Assembly (NCBI GenBank): GCA_041750975.1
Contig: JBGSYN010000071.1
Span: forward strand, 1 to 60,450
From: JBGSYN01 sp041750975
Lineage (GTDB): Bacteria; Pseudomonadota; Alphaproteobacteria; Geminicoccales; Geminicoccaceae
Direction: 5' to 3'
DNA length: 60,450 nucleotides
Shown: one piece after another, positions 8,866-18,025 of the stretch
Layout: every line of letters starts with the position of its first letter
Position numbering within the stretch: the stretch's first letter is position 1
Notes under the pieces: generated by a model
Told to the model about the DNA's origin: nothing
Seen by the model: the letters and a program-made list of their open reading frames with translations, nothing else
Database searches by the model: none
Program-made: the position numbers and the translations under genes

Positions 8866-10130
8866 TGTGGTCGGTAACCCTGGCTTCGGTATTGCACCAA
8901 GCGCGGGGCGACGACGATCGCCGCCGCGACAAGGTCGAGCGATAAACAGGCGGTAAAGGCCGTCCGATAGCTGCCGGTGGCGTGCTCCAGAAGCCCGACC
9001 AGCCAGGGGCCTAAGGCGTAGGTGAACTGGTTGACGGCAATGACCAGGCTGAGCATGCGAATGAAGTGCGCGCTGGCGAATTCACGTTGAACCAGTAGTC
9101 CCGGCAGAGTCACGAGGTTGCCGAGCGCCACGCCGAAAAGGACACAGCCGAGGTAGAGGATCGTTTCTGAGGTTCCCCAGGCGAGAAGGCCGAGGCCTGC
9201 GATCTGCAACAGGAAATAGAAGCCCGCGGCCAGTCTCTGGTCGATCCGATCGATGACGAGGCCCGAGGCGAGACGCCCGACGAGAGCCGATGCTGTTGTC
9301 AGGCTTACCGCCCAACCGGCTGCGACGGTGCCGAGCAAGGGCGACAAATAGGCGAGTTGATGGGTGAGAAAGCCCACCAAGGTCAGCGTGCCGATCGCAA
9401 AGGGAATCGAAATGCTGAGGAACCTCCAGTCGCCGAGCATCCGGGCCAGCGGCAATGACGGTTTGGGCTCGTTCGAACACGATGTTCCAGGCGTCGGTTG
9501 CGACGGCTGAGGCGGATCCCTCAGGTCGCGCTCATCGGCCCGTTTGGGGCGGAAGACGAGCATGATCACCGGCAGCAGTACCAGGAGCATGATGATCGAG
9601 GTCGGCACGATCGCCAGGCGAAGGCCGACCTGCTCGATGAGCATGACTAACAGCGGCGCCATCACGGTACCACCCGCACTGGCCCCGGTGAGCGCCAGGC
9701 TGACGGCCAGTCCGCGCCTTTGAAAGAACCAGGGGGCGATGATGAAATTGATCGCCGCACCGCTCATGGCCGCCCAACCGACGGACATCACCGCGAAGGC
9801 GGCGAAGACCTGCCATTTCCGAGTGATCAGGGTGAGCAGAACGAGGCCGCAAACCATGGCGATCGCGCCGAACGCCAGCGGCCGCCGAATGCCATATGCC
9901 TCGAACACACGGCCCGCGAAGAACACCATCGCGGCGCCGAGCACATAATAGAGTGTGATGGCCGCCGAGATATCGGCAACGGGCCAGCCGTTGCGGTTCT
10001 GCAGTGCGACGAGATAGATGCCCGGCCCATAAAATCCCATGCCGAACGCGAAGAACGCCACCGCGAACGCGCCGGCGACGACGTACCAGCCGTGATAGAT
10101 GGGACGATTGCCATGGGGCCAACCGGTCAT
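8862..10130 (-). CDS. Major facilitator superfamily transporter
   Basis: The 422-residue protein has twelve predicted membrane helices in two halves joined by a charged loop (KRADERDLRDPPQPSQP, about 197-213). It resembles the OxlT/monocarboxylate-like MFS branch, beginning YHGWYVVAGAFAVAFFAFGMGFYGPGIYL. The RRPL-containing loop between helices 2 and 3 and GRLASGLVIDRI in the second half are typical. It follows the GFA gene by 39 bases on the same strand and may share its transcript with the sulfatase. The substrate is not identifiable; small carboxylates are most likely for this branch. Confidence 0.88.
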   Translation of the reverse strand: MTGWPHGNRPIYHGWYVVAGAFAVAFFAFGMGFYGPGIYLVALQNRNGWPVADISAAITLYYVLGAAMVFFAGRVFEAYGIRRPLAFGAIAMVCGLVLLTLITRKWQVFAAFAVMSVGWAAMSGAAINFIIAPWFFQRRGLAVSLALTGASAGGTVMAPLLVMLIEQVGLRLAIVPTSIIMLLVLLPVIMLVFRPKRADERDLRDPPQPSQPTPGTSCSNEPKPSLPLARMLGDWRFLSISIPFAIGTLTLVGFLTHQLAYLSPLLGTVAAGWAVSLTTASALVGRLASGLVIDRIDQRLAAGFYFLLQIAGLGLLAWGTSETILYLGCVLFGVALGNLVTLPGLLVQREFASAHFIRMLSLVIAVNQFTYALGPWLVGLLEHATGSYRTAFTACLSLDLVAAAIVVAPRLVQYRSQGYRPH

Positions 10131-10169
10131 GAGGTCGTCGGTGCAGGCCGCTGGGACGGAAGCTTCGGC

Positions 10170-10577
10170 CTATCGGTCGACGCCGCCTTTTGGAAAGTGT
10201 GCCAGACGGTGGTCCATAACTTCCCAAGGCAGGCGATCTTCGAGCCATATTTCTCGCTCTGGCGCGAACCGTTCCGGCTCATCGAGCGAGGCGATCGTAA
10301 CATCGACCGTATCGACGTCATCATCGTGTGCGTATGTCAGTGTGGTGCCACAGATCCCGCAAAAGGTTCGTCGAACTTTGGGCGAGGACCGGAATTGGAC
10401 CAGATGATCGTCCGCAATTCTCAACGATTGCTTGGGAACGGTTATCCAGGCGACGCCCGCCACACCTGCCGAAAGTCGGCATGACCGGCAGTGACAGATA
10501 TCGGCGCCTAGCGGCACGCCGATAACGGTGAAACGCACTTTCGCGCAAAAACAGTCGCCTTCGAATGTTTCCGACAC
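10170..10577 (-). CDS. GFA-family zinc protein (glutathione-dependent formaldehyde-activating-like)
   Basis: The 135-residue protein matches the GFA/CENP-V fold. Its zinc-binding cysteines are in GDCFCAKVRF (Cys9, Cys11), ICHCRSC (about 28-33) and the FCGICGT knuckle (about 73-77), which bind a structural and a catalytic Zn. Characterised members catalyse or promote S-hydroxymethylglutathione formation, but most are uncharacterised, so the formaldehyde role should not be assumed. It lies between a sulfatase and an MFS transporter on the same strand. Confidence 0.85.
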   Translation of the reverse strand: MSETFEGDCFCAKVRFTVIGVPLGADICHCRSCRLSAGVAGVAWITVPKQSLRIADDHLVQFRSSPKVRRTFCGICGTTLTYAHDDDVDTVDVTIASLDEPERFAPEREIWLEDRLPWEVMDHRLAHFPKGGVDR

Positions 10578-10619
10578 GGGCCAAGCCTTCCTATCCCAGG
10601 GTTCGGCGCAAATGTCCGA

Positions 10620-12101
10620 TCAATAGACCTTGGTGCGCTCGGAGCCGGCTGAGCTTGTGGCCATCATTGCATCGAAGTGACGGGCCATGAGGTCGAATTG
10701 CAGCGCCGTGGTATCGCGTTCGAGCCAGAGATTGACAAATTCGCCCGGATCGAGCTCGAGGTCGAACAGTTCGCCGAGGCCGGTACCATGGTAGACGATG
10801 TGCTTGTAGCGGCCATCCATGTACATCGTGCCATGACTGCCGGGCCTGTTGCTCGAGGAGCCGATGGCGTCATGGAAATGCGAGACGACGTGCGGCTTGT
10901 GGTAGATGGGATCCTTGGTCCCGGTGAGGATCGGCCAGAGCGACTGACCTTGCATCGCTGCAGGGATCTCGACGCCGGCTGCTTCGAGCAGCGTCGGCGC
11001 CAGATCGACCAGTTCGACCAGTGCTTGTGACTTGAGGTCTTCCTTGACCGCACCGGGCCAGGCGAAGATCAGCGGCACATGCACCAGTCCCTCGAAGAAG
11101 CGGCAGCCTTTGTAGAGCAGGCCGTGATCGCCGAGCATCTCACCATGATCGCTGTGAAAGACGATCAGTGTGTTGTCGAGCTCACCCATCGCATCGAGTG
11201 CGTCGAGCAGCCGGCCCAATTCATGATCGATCAGCTCGATCATCGCGTAATAGGCGGCCTTGACCGCTTGGCCATTGAACTGCGGCGGCGGCTGGAAGCC
11301 GATATTGCTCGAATCGATGCCCGTTGCCGATGGATCCGGCATGTCGCCACGGGGGTCCATCGCCTCGACGGTTTGTTGCGAGATCTCCGCGAATTTCCGC
11401 TGGCGGATGATGTCGCTGTCGCGAAAGAGCGGCATCGGCAGGCTCGAAGGATCGTAGCGGTCGAGGTATTCGGCGGGCGGATCAAACGGCGGATGCGGGT
11501 CGAAAGGGTTGAGGCTCAACATCCAGGGGCCGTCGCGCTTTTCCTCGACGAAGCGGATCGCCATCTCGGTGATCCAGGTCGTCTGGTGGTATTCGGCGGG
11601 AACACCCGGACCGCAAAAGCTCTTGATGGGCTCGTAAAGATCCTTGTGGCTGACGCCTTTCTCGTTTTCGAGCCACTGGTGATAGGCGTGGTGCTCCGGA
11701 TCGAGATTGGGCCGCGGATGATGGCTCCATTGATAATAGCGGTAGCCGTCATCGAGCCTGGCCTCGTGGCCGAATGCGCCAGAAAGATGAAGTTTGCCGA
11801 CGAGGCCGCAATCATAGCCATTTTCCGCGAGTATCTTGGTGACGAGCTTTTCGCCCGGCGGGAAACGCTCGTTGCCGTTGCGATGGACATGGTGGCTTGC
11901 GGGATATCGGCCGGTCAGCATGCTGGCCCGGGAGGGCGTGCAGATCGGGCTCTGCACATAGGCCCGTGTGAAGGTGACGCCGCGTGCGGTCAACGCATCG
12001 AGGCGCGGCGTGCGGATGTGCGGATTGCCGAGCCGGGCAATGGTGTCGAAGCGCTGTTGATCCGTGCAGTACCAAAGAATATTGGGCCGATCTGCCATCA
12101 A
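10620..12101 (-). CDS. Type I sulfatase (formylglycine-dependent), cytoplasmic
   Basis: This 493-residue arylsulfatase-family hydrolase has the metal-binding NILWYCTDQQR at the N terminus and the sulfatase signature ICTPSRASMLTGRYP, in which Cys54 would be converted to formylglycine. FHSDHGEMLGDHG near residue 315 supplies further metal ligands. There is no signal peptide, so it should act on imported sulfate esters. A permease gene of the amino-acid/choline-like APC superfamily lies just upstream on the same strand, which suggests a dedicated substrate (choline-sulfate-like compounds are one possibility). The second Met is an equally good start. Confidence 0.92.
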   Translation of the reverse strand: MMADRPNILWYCTDQQRFDTIARLGNPHIRTPRLDALTARGVTFTRAYVQSPICTPSRASMLTGRYPASHHVHRNGNERFPPGEKLVTKILAENGYDCGLVGKLHLSGAFGHEARLDDGYRYYQWSHHPRPNLDPEHHAYHQWLENEKGVSHKDLYEPIKSFCGPGVPAEYHQTTWITEMAIRFVEEKRDGPWMLSLNPFDPHPPFDPPAEYLDRYDPSSLPMPLFRDSDIIRQRKFAEISQQTVEAMDPRGDMPDPSATGIDSSNIGFQPPPQFNGQAVKAAYYAMIELIDHELGRLLDALDAMGELDNTLIVFHSDHGEMLGDHGLLYKGCRFFEGLVHVPLIFAWPGAVKEDLKSQALVELVDLAPTLLEAAGVEIPAAMQGQSLWPILTGTKDPIYHKPHVVSHFHDAIGSSSNRPGSHGTMYMDGRYKHIVYHGTGLGELFDLELDPGEFVNLWLERDTTALQFDLMARHFDAMMATSSAGSERTKVY

Positions 12102-12220
12102 TCGGGTGCCTTTATTGGGGTTCGTGATTGGTCGATCGGGGCCTTCTAGCCGGATGGCGGGCCAAACACCAGCGAGCCGCGCCCTGCGACCCGCTTTCTG
12201 CTGCTTCCGACCCGGCTCTG

Positions 12221-13849
12221 TCAGGCTGGTTGATTGGCCGGATGGTGCACATTGCCGCGCCCGACCCGCGCCTCGGTTGCTTCGACCTCGGGAAGCTGCG
12301 CCTCTCGGAGGTAGCTCTCAAAAATCTGGTAAGGCAGGTGGGAACGCACCGCATGGACATAGATTGCGTAGCCGAAAACCGCACAGACCAGGATGTCCCA
12401 ACCGAATGTCAGCACATCAATGCCGCCGCCGAAACCGCCCAAATAGGAGATGGCGCCGAGCCCTAGGAAATAAGGCACGAGCCATCGCGCCTGGCGCAAA
12501 TCCATGCCCCTGCCGCCGGTCTGCCGCACGCGGATGAGGAGCACAGCGAGCCCGACCGCAAGGCAGACGCCGAGCCGCCAGACGGTATCCCAGCCGCTCC
12601 AATAGACGATCAGTGTCGCGATGATGAAGGCCAGGGGGCCAACGAGGCCCAGCCGAGGCACCCTGAACGGCCTCGATCGCTTAGGCATGAGTTCGCGCAA
12701 AGCCGCGACCGCAACCGGACCGACGACAAAGGAGAGAATGATCGCCGCACCGTTCAGGGCGATGATCTCGCTGAACGGCAAGAGTACGAAGGCCAGGATC
12801 GAGACGACCCAGTTCAGCAGGCGCACTGAGTGGCACCCCGCGCCTAGACAATGCGGCAATGATCCGCGGGAACAGGCCATTTTGCGCAATCGCCATGGCG
12901 AGGCGCGCATTGGAGCCCACCGCCACCAGCCCGCCGCCAAAGGGCGACACGACGGCCGCAATGTTCAACAGGCTGATCAGCCAAAGGATGCCGATGGCCG
13001 ACGCCAGGGCGCCAAGGGGTCCAAAATTATGGCCGAGATCGATCGAGGACCAGCCATTGGCGATATCAGCAGGCTCGAGAGCGCCCAAAAACGCCAGTTG
13101 AATGCCGGCGTAAATGACGAAGGCGATGAGGATCGAGAGCACCAGGGCGAGCGGCACGGTGACATTGGGACGGCGCGCTTCCCCGGCGAGGTCAATGGCG
13201 TGACGGAAACCGATGAAAGCGAAAATGACACCGCCGCTCGAAACCGCCGCCAGGATGCCCTCGAGGCCGAAGGGCGCAAATCCGCCCGTCATGCCGAGAT
13301 TGGCCGCCTCGAACCGGCTGCCGATCAAGGCCACGAGCACGACCAGCGGTATCGCGATCTTGGCCCAGGTGATCGAGGTGTTGACGTAGGTGAAAGCTTC
13401 ACGCCGACCGCGTTGATGAAGTTGAAGATCAACAGGAACCCGGCCGAAACCACAACGCCCCAGGTCGAGAGCACCTTGGTGGCGCCGGTCGCGACATAGA
13501 GCCACTGCGCATGCGGTGCCTGATATTTGAGCGTGGCCTCGACCTCGACCGGTGCCGTGGTCAAGTAGCCGATCCAGGCGGACCATCCCATCGCCATGGC
13601 AACGACATTGCCGTGGCTGAACTGCGGCACGCGGGCAATCCCGCCCGGCACCGGCAACATGGCGGAAATCTCGACAAAGGTCAGGGCCAGGAGCAGCATG
13701 GCCACACCGCCGATAGCCCAGGACACGAGTGCCGCCGGGCCCGCCAGTTGGCTCGCCAGGAGCGGCGCGAACAACCAGCCGGAACCAACCATGCCGCTGA
13801 CCGCAACGAAGGTCAGGCCAATCAGGCCGATATCGCGCTTCATTGCCAT
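12221..13849 (-). pseudogene. APC-superfamily amino-acid permease with two compensating frameshifts
   Basis: Three overlapping frames together encode one permease of about 540 residues. The first part (MAMKRDIGLIGLTFVAVSGM, then helices to about FNFINAV) breaks at about 13394-13400, where an expected GTGAAGGCTTTC reads GTGAAGCTTTC, a loss of one G. The middle (EAFTYVNTSITWAKI through PRIIAALSRRGVPLSA) then runs in the next frame until about 12820-12825, where an extra C restores the original frame (LLNWVVSILAFVLLPFSE onward). Twelve or so helices would result if repaired. The ATG at 13849 has a GAGGA site. Either a recent pseudogene or two sequencing/assembly errors would explain it. Confidence 0.8.
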
Positions 13850-14004
13850 GGACGAATTCCTCAATTTCGATCGAAACGACCGGTGACATCGTTCATGCAG
13901 CTACCCTGCAAATCAGACGCTATTGCAGCCATGGCGAAGCTGCGCCATCGGGATTTCGTTATTGCGTTGCGGAATACCCTCCCTATGAGTGCGTCGGTCA
14001 CCTG

Positions 14005-16029
14005 ATGCCGGACCCTGCACTAGCCGCGGAATTGAAGCAACACATGCCAGCCTACAGACCGGATATTGACGGTCTTCGCGCCCTGGCCGTCCTGGCGGTC
14101 GTCTTCTATCATGCGGGATTCGATCAGATCAGCGGCGGCTTCGTCGGTGTCGACGTCTTCTTCGTGATCTCGGGCTATCTGATCACGACGATCATTCTGA
14201 AAGATCTCGAAGGCGGCCATGGCTTCTCGATCGCGCGTTTCTACGAGCGGCGGGCGCGACGTATCTTTCCGGCTTTGTTCCTCGTCATTTTGGCCGCCAC
14301 CCTGGCGGCTCTGGTGATCTTCACGCCGATCGAGCTCGAGCACTACGCTCGGACCGTGATCGCGGCGACCTTCTTCATTTCCAACATCTTCTTCTGGCGC
14401 GAGACCAATTATTTCGCGAGCGAGGCCGATACCGAGCCCCTGCTGCATACCTGGTCGCTCGCCGTCGAGGAACAGTTCTACATCGTCTTTCCGATCTTTC
14501 TGGTGCTGGTGCATCGCTACCTGCCCCGCCAGAAGATAGCACTTCTCGCCATCATCGGCGTGATCTCGCTCCTGATGGGCGTGATCGGCATTCGTTACAG
14601 TGAAGCTGCAGCCTTCTATCTGGCACCACCGCGCGCCTGGGAGCTGATGCTTGGCGCGCTCCTGGCCGTGGGTGCGGTACCAGCCCCGACCAACCGGCCG
14701 CTTCGGGAACTCGTCGCGTTCGTGGGTTTTGGCGCCATTCTCTGGAGCGTTCTGGCGTTCGAGGCGGCAACAACGTTCCCCGGTATTGCGGCATTGATTC
14801 CGACGCTCGGCACGACAGCCCTGATCTGGGCCGGAACGGTTCCGGGCGGATCGATCGTCACTCGCTTTTTGAGCCTGAGGCCGCTTGTCTTTGTCGGGCT
14901 GATTTCTTACTCCTTCTATCTCTGGCACTGGCCGATCTTCGTTTTCTACTATTTCACGCTCGACCGTTTTCCATCCCTGGCCGAGCGCTGGTGGATGATC
15001 GCTGCGGCAGCAGCCCTTGCCATTATGTCCTGGCAATTCGTCGAGCAGCCATTCCGGCGCCGGTCGTTGCTCAAGACCAGAGCTGCCGTCTTCAGCGCTT
15101 CGGGTGTCGGGATGGCTGCACTTGGCGCTGTCGGCCTTATTCTGGTCGTGCAGGATGGATGGCCGCAACGCGTGCCGGAAAACCTTCGGGCGATGGCGAC
15201 AACGGACTACACGAGCCTCTTCGAGCAGGGCTACGATTGCATCGATGCGCCGTTGATCGAGGGCGGGCATTTCGGTCTGTGCCCCGTCGGCGATACCGAT
15301 GTCGATGACGCGCGCGTCTTGATTTGGGGCGATTCGCACGCGCTGGCGATGGAACCGGCTTTCGAGAAGCTCGCCACCGCCACCGAGGGCGGGATCGTGC
15401 TTGCCTCATTTCCCGGGTGCCCCCACCTCTTCGACGTAGCACGCATCGACTATTTCACGCCGTGCCGGCAATTGAACGACGCCTTGCGACGATTGATTGC
15501 CGAACGCGGAATCAGGAAAGTCATCCTCATCAATGGCTGGACCGGCATCCTCAGTGATCGCGACACCGAATTCCAGGGTGTGCGCAGCCATGACCGTGCT
15601 TCCCGCATCGCCAATGTCCAGGCAGCATTGCCCCATACACTGGAGATCCTCCACGGCCTTGGAGTCGACGTCGCGTTGGTGACCCCCGTCCCCACTCCGT
15701 CACGCCCGGTGCCCAAGGCGATCACGCGCGAGGCGTTGCTCGGCACGACGTTCGAGCTGGGCAGCACGGTCGATGAGTACCAGGAGGATTATGCCGTTCT
15801 AATCCAGATGATCGAGGCCAACAAAGGAGCGATCGATCTCATCGTGCCGGTCACCGAGATCTTTTGCGAGAACGGCTACTGCCCTGCGCGCGACGGCATG
15901 GAGCCGTTCTATTTCGACGCCTCGCATTTGAGCGAGGCGGGACTTAAGCGGATCGAGCCGGGGCTGACCCGGATTCTTCTGCCATTTCTCGATGGCTATG
16001 CATCAGGCTCCGGGTCGCAGGGGAGTTGA
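14005..16029 (+). CDS. Membrane acyltransferase 3 with C-terminal SGNH domain (OafA/YrhL type)
   Basis: The protein (about 674 residues) joins an acyltransferase-3 membrane domain to an extracytoplasmic SGNH hydrolase-like domain, a combination that O-acetylates peptidoglycan, LPS or other glycans. It opens YRPDIDGLRALAVLAVVFYHAGF with the catalytic His, then FFVISGYLIT and a TWSLAVEEQFYIVFPIFL helix. The SGNH part has IWGDSHALAMEPAF and a late DASHLSEAG carrying the Asp/His pair. Start is uncertain: ATG at 14005 or 14044, the latter placing Met directly before the conserved PAYRPDIDG. It faces the methyltransferase gene tail to tail. Confidence 0.92.
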   Translation: MPDPALAAELKQHMPAYRPDIDGLRALAVLAVVFYHAGFDQISGGFVGVDVFFVISGYLITTIILKDLEGGHGFSIARFYERRARRIFPALFLVILAATLAALVIFTPIELEHYARTVIAATFFISNIFFWRETNYFASEADTEPLLHTWSLAVEEQFYIVFPIFLVLVHRYLPRQKIALLAIIGVISLLMGVIGIRYSEAAAFYLAPPRAWELMLGALLAVGAVPAPTNRPLRELVAFVGFGAILWSVLAFEAATTFPGIAALIPTLGTTALIWAGTVPGGSIVTRFLSLRPLVFVGLISYSFYLWHWPIFVFYYFTLDRFPSLAERWWMIAAAAALAIMSWQFVEQPFRRRSLLKTRAAVFSASGVGMAALGAVGLILVVQDGWPQRVPENLRAMATTDYTSLFEQGYDCIDAPLIEGGHFGLCPVGDTDVDDARVLIWGDSHALAMEPAFEKLATATEGGIVLASFPGCPHLFDVARIDYFTPCRQLNDALRRLIAERGIRKVILINGWTGILSDRDTEFQGVRSHDRASRIANVQAALPHTLEILHGLGVDVALVTPVPTPSRPVPKAITREALLGTTFELGSTVDEYQEDYAVLIQMIEANKGAIDLIVPVTEIFCENGYCPARDGMEPFYFDASHLSEAGLKRIEPGLTRILLPFLDGYASGSGSQGS

Positions 16030-16074
16030 GAAGCCGCCAACCGCCTGTGAACTCGAGCATTGGCAACTAATGTG

Positions 16075-16911
16075 CTAGCGGCGAGCGGTTACCATGATCA
16101 CCGGCTCGAGCTGATCGGCCTCGAGCGCCTGGAGGTAATTGGCAAATTTTGCCGGTGAATTGGCCCCGGTCAACAGATGCAGGCCCAGCGGCGGCGGTCC
16201 ACCGGAGGCGGAAGCCTTTTTAAAGACCTGACGGAAGAAGTCGATCGCAAAATTCTTGAGGCTTTCCTCCGCCTGAAGTTCGAACCCGGCATCATTCAGG
16301 AGTGACGCAGTCTCAAGGCGCGACTTCAAAAAACTCGTCGCAGCCGTTTCCGCCCACGGCACCGGATAGTTCATGCCCCAAACCGGACCCTTCATGACAT
16401 CGAAAACGCACAACGGCGCCCCAGGTTTGAGCACGCGCGCCAATTCCCGATAGAAGCGCTCCCGATCCTCGATATTCATGGCAACGTGAAAAGTGACCGC
16501 GGCACCGAACGTGGCGCTTTCAAAAGGCATGTCGAGGACGCTGCGGAGGTCGAAGCTGCAACGATCGGCGAGGCCCATACGCTCTGTGAGCATCTGCGCA
16601 ACCTCGATATATTCAGGCGTGATATCGATGCCGGTGACCGTGCAGCCGCGTTCCGAAGCCAGATGCCGCGCAGTGCCGCCAATCCCGCAGCCCGCGTCGA
16701 GGACATGCATCCCCGGCTTGATCGGCGTCATGTCGAGCGCCTTGAGCGTTGTCGCGCGACCAGCCGTGTGAAATTCGTCGACAGCGGCAAGATCGGTCGG
16801 CGTCAGGGCATCCAGGTTCGCGCCTGTAGCGCGCAAGCCCTCGATAATCGCTTCGAATAGTCCGGCGCGCGCATAATGTGCGGCGATGTCGTCTTCGATG
16901 GTCTCGGCCAT
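16075..16911 (-). CDS. Class I SAM-dependent methyltransferase
   Basis: The 278-residue protein has a Rossmann methyltransferase fold with motif I VLDAGCGIGGTARHLA (about 70-85), GIDITPEYIEVAQ in motif II, FGAAVTFHVAMNIEDRERFYRELARVLKPG in motifs III-IV. It is most like the sarcosine/dimethylglycine or tocopherol-type small-molecule methyltransferases. An N-terminal helical extension (DIAAHYARAGLFEAIIEGLR) is typical of that group. It stands alone between convergent AT3 and the aldolase gene, giving no further clue to substrate. Confidence 0.85.
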   Translation of the reverse strand: MAETIEDDIAAHYARAGLFEAIIEGLRATGANLDALTPTDLAAVDEFHTAGRATTLKALDMTPIKPGMHVLDAGCGIGGTARHLASERGCTVTGIDITPEYIEVAQMLTERMGLADRCSFDLRSVLDMPFESATFGAAVTFHVAMNIEDRERFYRELARVLKPGAPLCVFDVMKGPVWGMNYPVPWAETAATSFLKSRLETASLLNDAGFELQAEESLKNFAIDFFRQVFKKASASGGPPPLGLHLLTGANSPAKFANYLQALEADQLEPVIMVTARR

Positions 16912-17115
16912 AGCGTCCCCACTGAGCAGTGCCCGGATTGACGCGAAACATTATCATTTCAGGCGGGAAAGAGCCAAGGGTCCGATGTTACATGGGCTGA
17001 ATGAGCCGACGCTTCCGCCTCAGCCCAACCAGCGGGTCGGGCACGCCGGCAGCGGGTATTCCCCGGCCATAGGCGTCAGGCAAAACAGTTCGCCATGCCG
17101 TTCGAGCGTATAGTG

Positions 17116-17883
17116 TTAGCGCAAATCGGTCACACGACTCGCGGCGCCCTTCATCAGGTAGAGCAAGTCAGGCGGGCTGTGGATTACCGGGCAGCCGAAA
17201 CTGGCGTAGTGTTTGGCGAGGGCGTTATCGGCGACGCCGCCGACAGCAGCGATCTTGCCATGCTTTTTGCAGGCGGCAGCCAGGGTTTTGTAGGCGGCTT
17301 CGATCTTGGGATGATCGACCTGCCCCGGGACCCCGAAATCGGTCGAGAGATCGCCGCTACCGATCAGGAGAATGTCGAGACCTTCTACGGCGGCAATGGC
17401 TTCGGCATTCTCGATCGCGGTCGCAGTCTCGAGCATCACCACGGCATAGGTCTGGGCGTTCAGGGTCGAGATCATCTCAGGCAAGGGCACCGTTTTGAGG
17501 AAGAGCTGCGGTGCCGGCCCGGCGACGGAACGCTTACCAATCGGCGGGTACTTGATGGCTTCGACGAAGGCCCGGGCTTGCTCTGCGGTGTCGACATGCG
17601 GCATGACGATGCCCGAAGCGCCGCCGTCGAGCGCCCGTGTCGCCATGCCGAGATTGCCTTCCGTAACCCTGACCAAAGGCACGACGTCGCAACCGTGTGC
17701 AGCCATGCAGATCTGGCAGGCCTGGTCGAGATCGAGGCTCGAATGCTCGAGATCGATAAAGAGCCAGTCGAAGCCCAGGGTCTTGGCGACCATGGCGGCC
17801 TCGACCGAACGCAACGACTTTACCGAGAATGCAATCGCCAACTCACCAGCAGCAATGCGCCGCCTGATAGCATCCTGTGCCAT
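17116..17883 (-). CDS. HpcH/HpaI-family aldolase
   Basis: This about 255-residue TIM-barrel aldolase belongs to the HpcH/HpaI group that cleaves 2-keto-3-deoxy (sugar) acids to pyruvate plus an aldehyde, with a divalent metal. Visible are DWLFIDLEHSSLD near the N terminus, LVRVTE, the conserved ASGIVMPHVDTAEQARAFVEA and PPIGKRSVAGPAPQL, and MLETATAIENAEAI with the metal-binding Glu. The ATG at 17883 is preferred because a GGAAGGGAG site precedes it; an ATG seven codons upstream is the alternative. It is divergent from two sugar-acid dehydratase genes, which would supply its 2-keto-3-deoxy substrate. Confidence 0.88.
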   Translation of the reverse strand: MAQDAIRRRIAAGELAIAFSVKSLRSVEAAMVAKTLGFDWLFIDLEHSSLDLDQACQICMAAHGCDVVPLVRVTEGNLGMATRALDGGASGIVMPHVDTAEQARAFVEAIKYPPIGKRSVAGPAPQLFLKTVPLPEMISTLNAQTYAVVMLETATAIENAEAIAAVEGLDILLIGSGDLSTDFGVPGQVDHPKIEAAYKTLAAACKKHGKIAAVGGVADNALAKHYASFGCPVIHSPPDLLYLMKGAASRVTDLR

Positions 17884-17971
17884 GATCTCCCTTCCCTGAT
17901 CCATTCCTTACGCCGACGATCCTAGACGCAGGCCCGCAGGATTGGCCATCGCATTCTTTTCTCGCCGCGCC

Positions 17972-18000
17972 TTGACAGGCACGCAATGCCGCGATCAATG
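17972..18000 (+). promoter_or_regulatory. Candidate sigma-70-type promoter for the dehydratase pair
   Basis: A perfect TTGACA is followed after 17 bases by TCAATG, a poor -10, then a GGAGGAG ribosome-binding site before the ATG at 18026. The intergenic region is the only space for control of the divergent aldolase and dehydratase genes. The -10 mismatch suggests activator dependence or a chance match. Confidence 0.3.
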
Positions 18001-18025
18001 AGGCCGCGTAGCGTGGAGGAGAACA

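Noticed and set aside
11079..12149. 356-residue plus-strand frame
   Set aside because: Antisense to the sulfatase gene, which has all catalytic motifs.
12681..13889. Single 402-residue permease from the middle frame
   Set aside because: Its first 150 residues are out-of-frame shadow sequence; the true N terminus is in the other frame and joins at the frameshift.
14020..15339. 439-residue minus-strand frame
   Set aside because: Antisense to the well-supported acyltransferase-SGNH gene.
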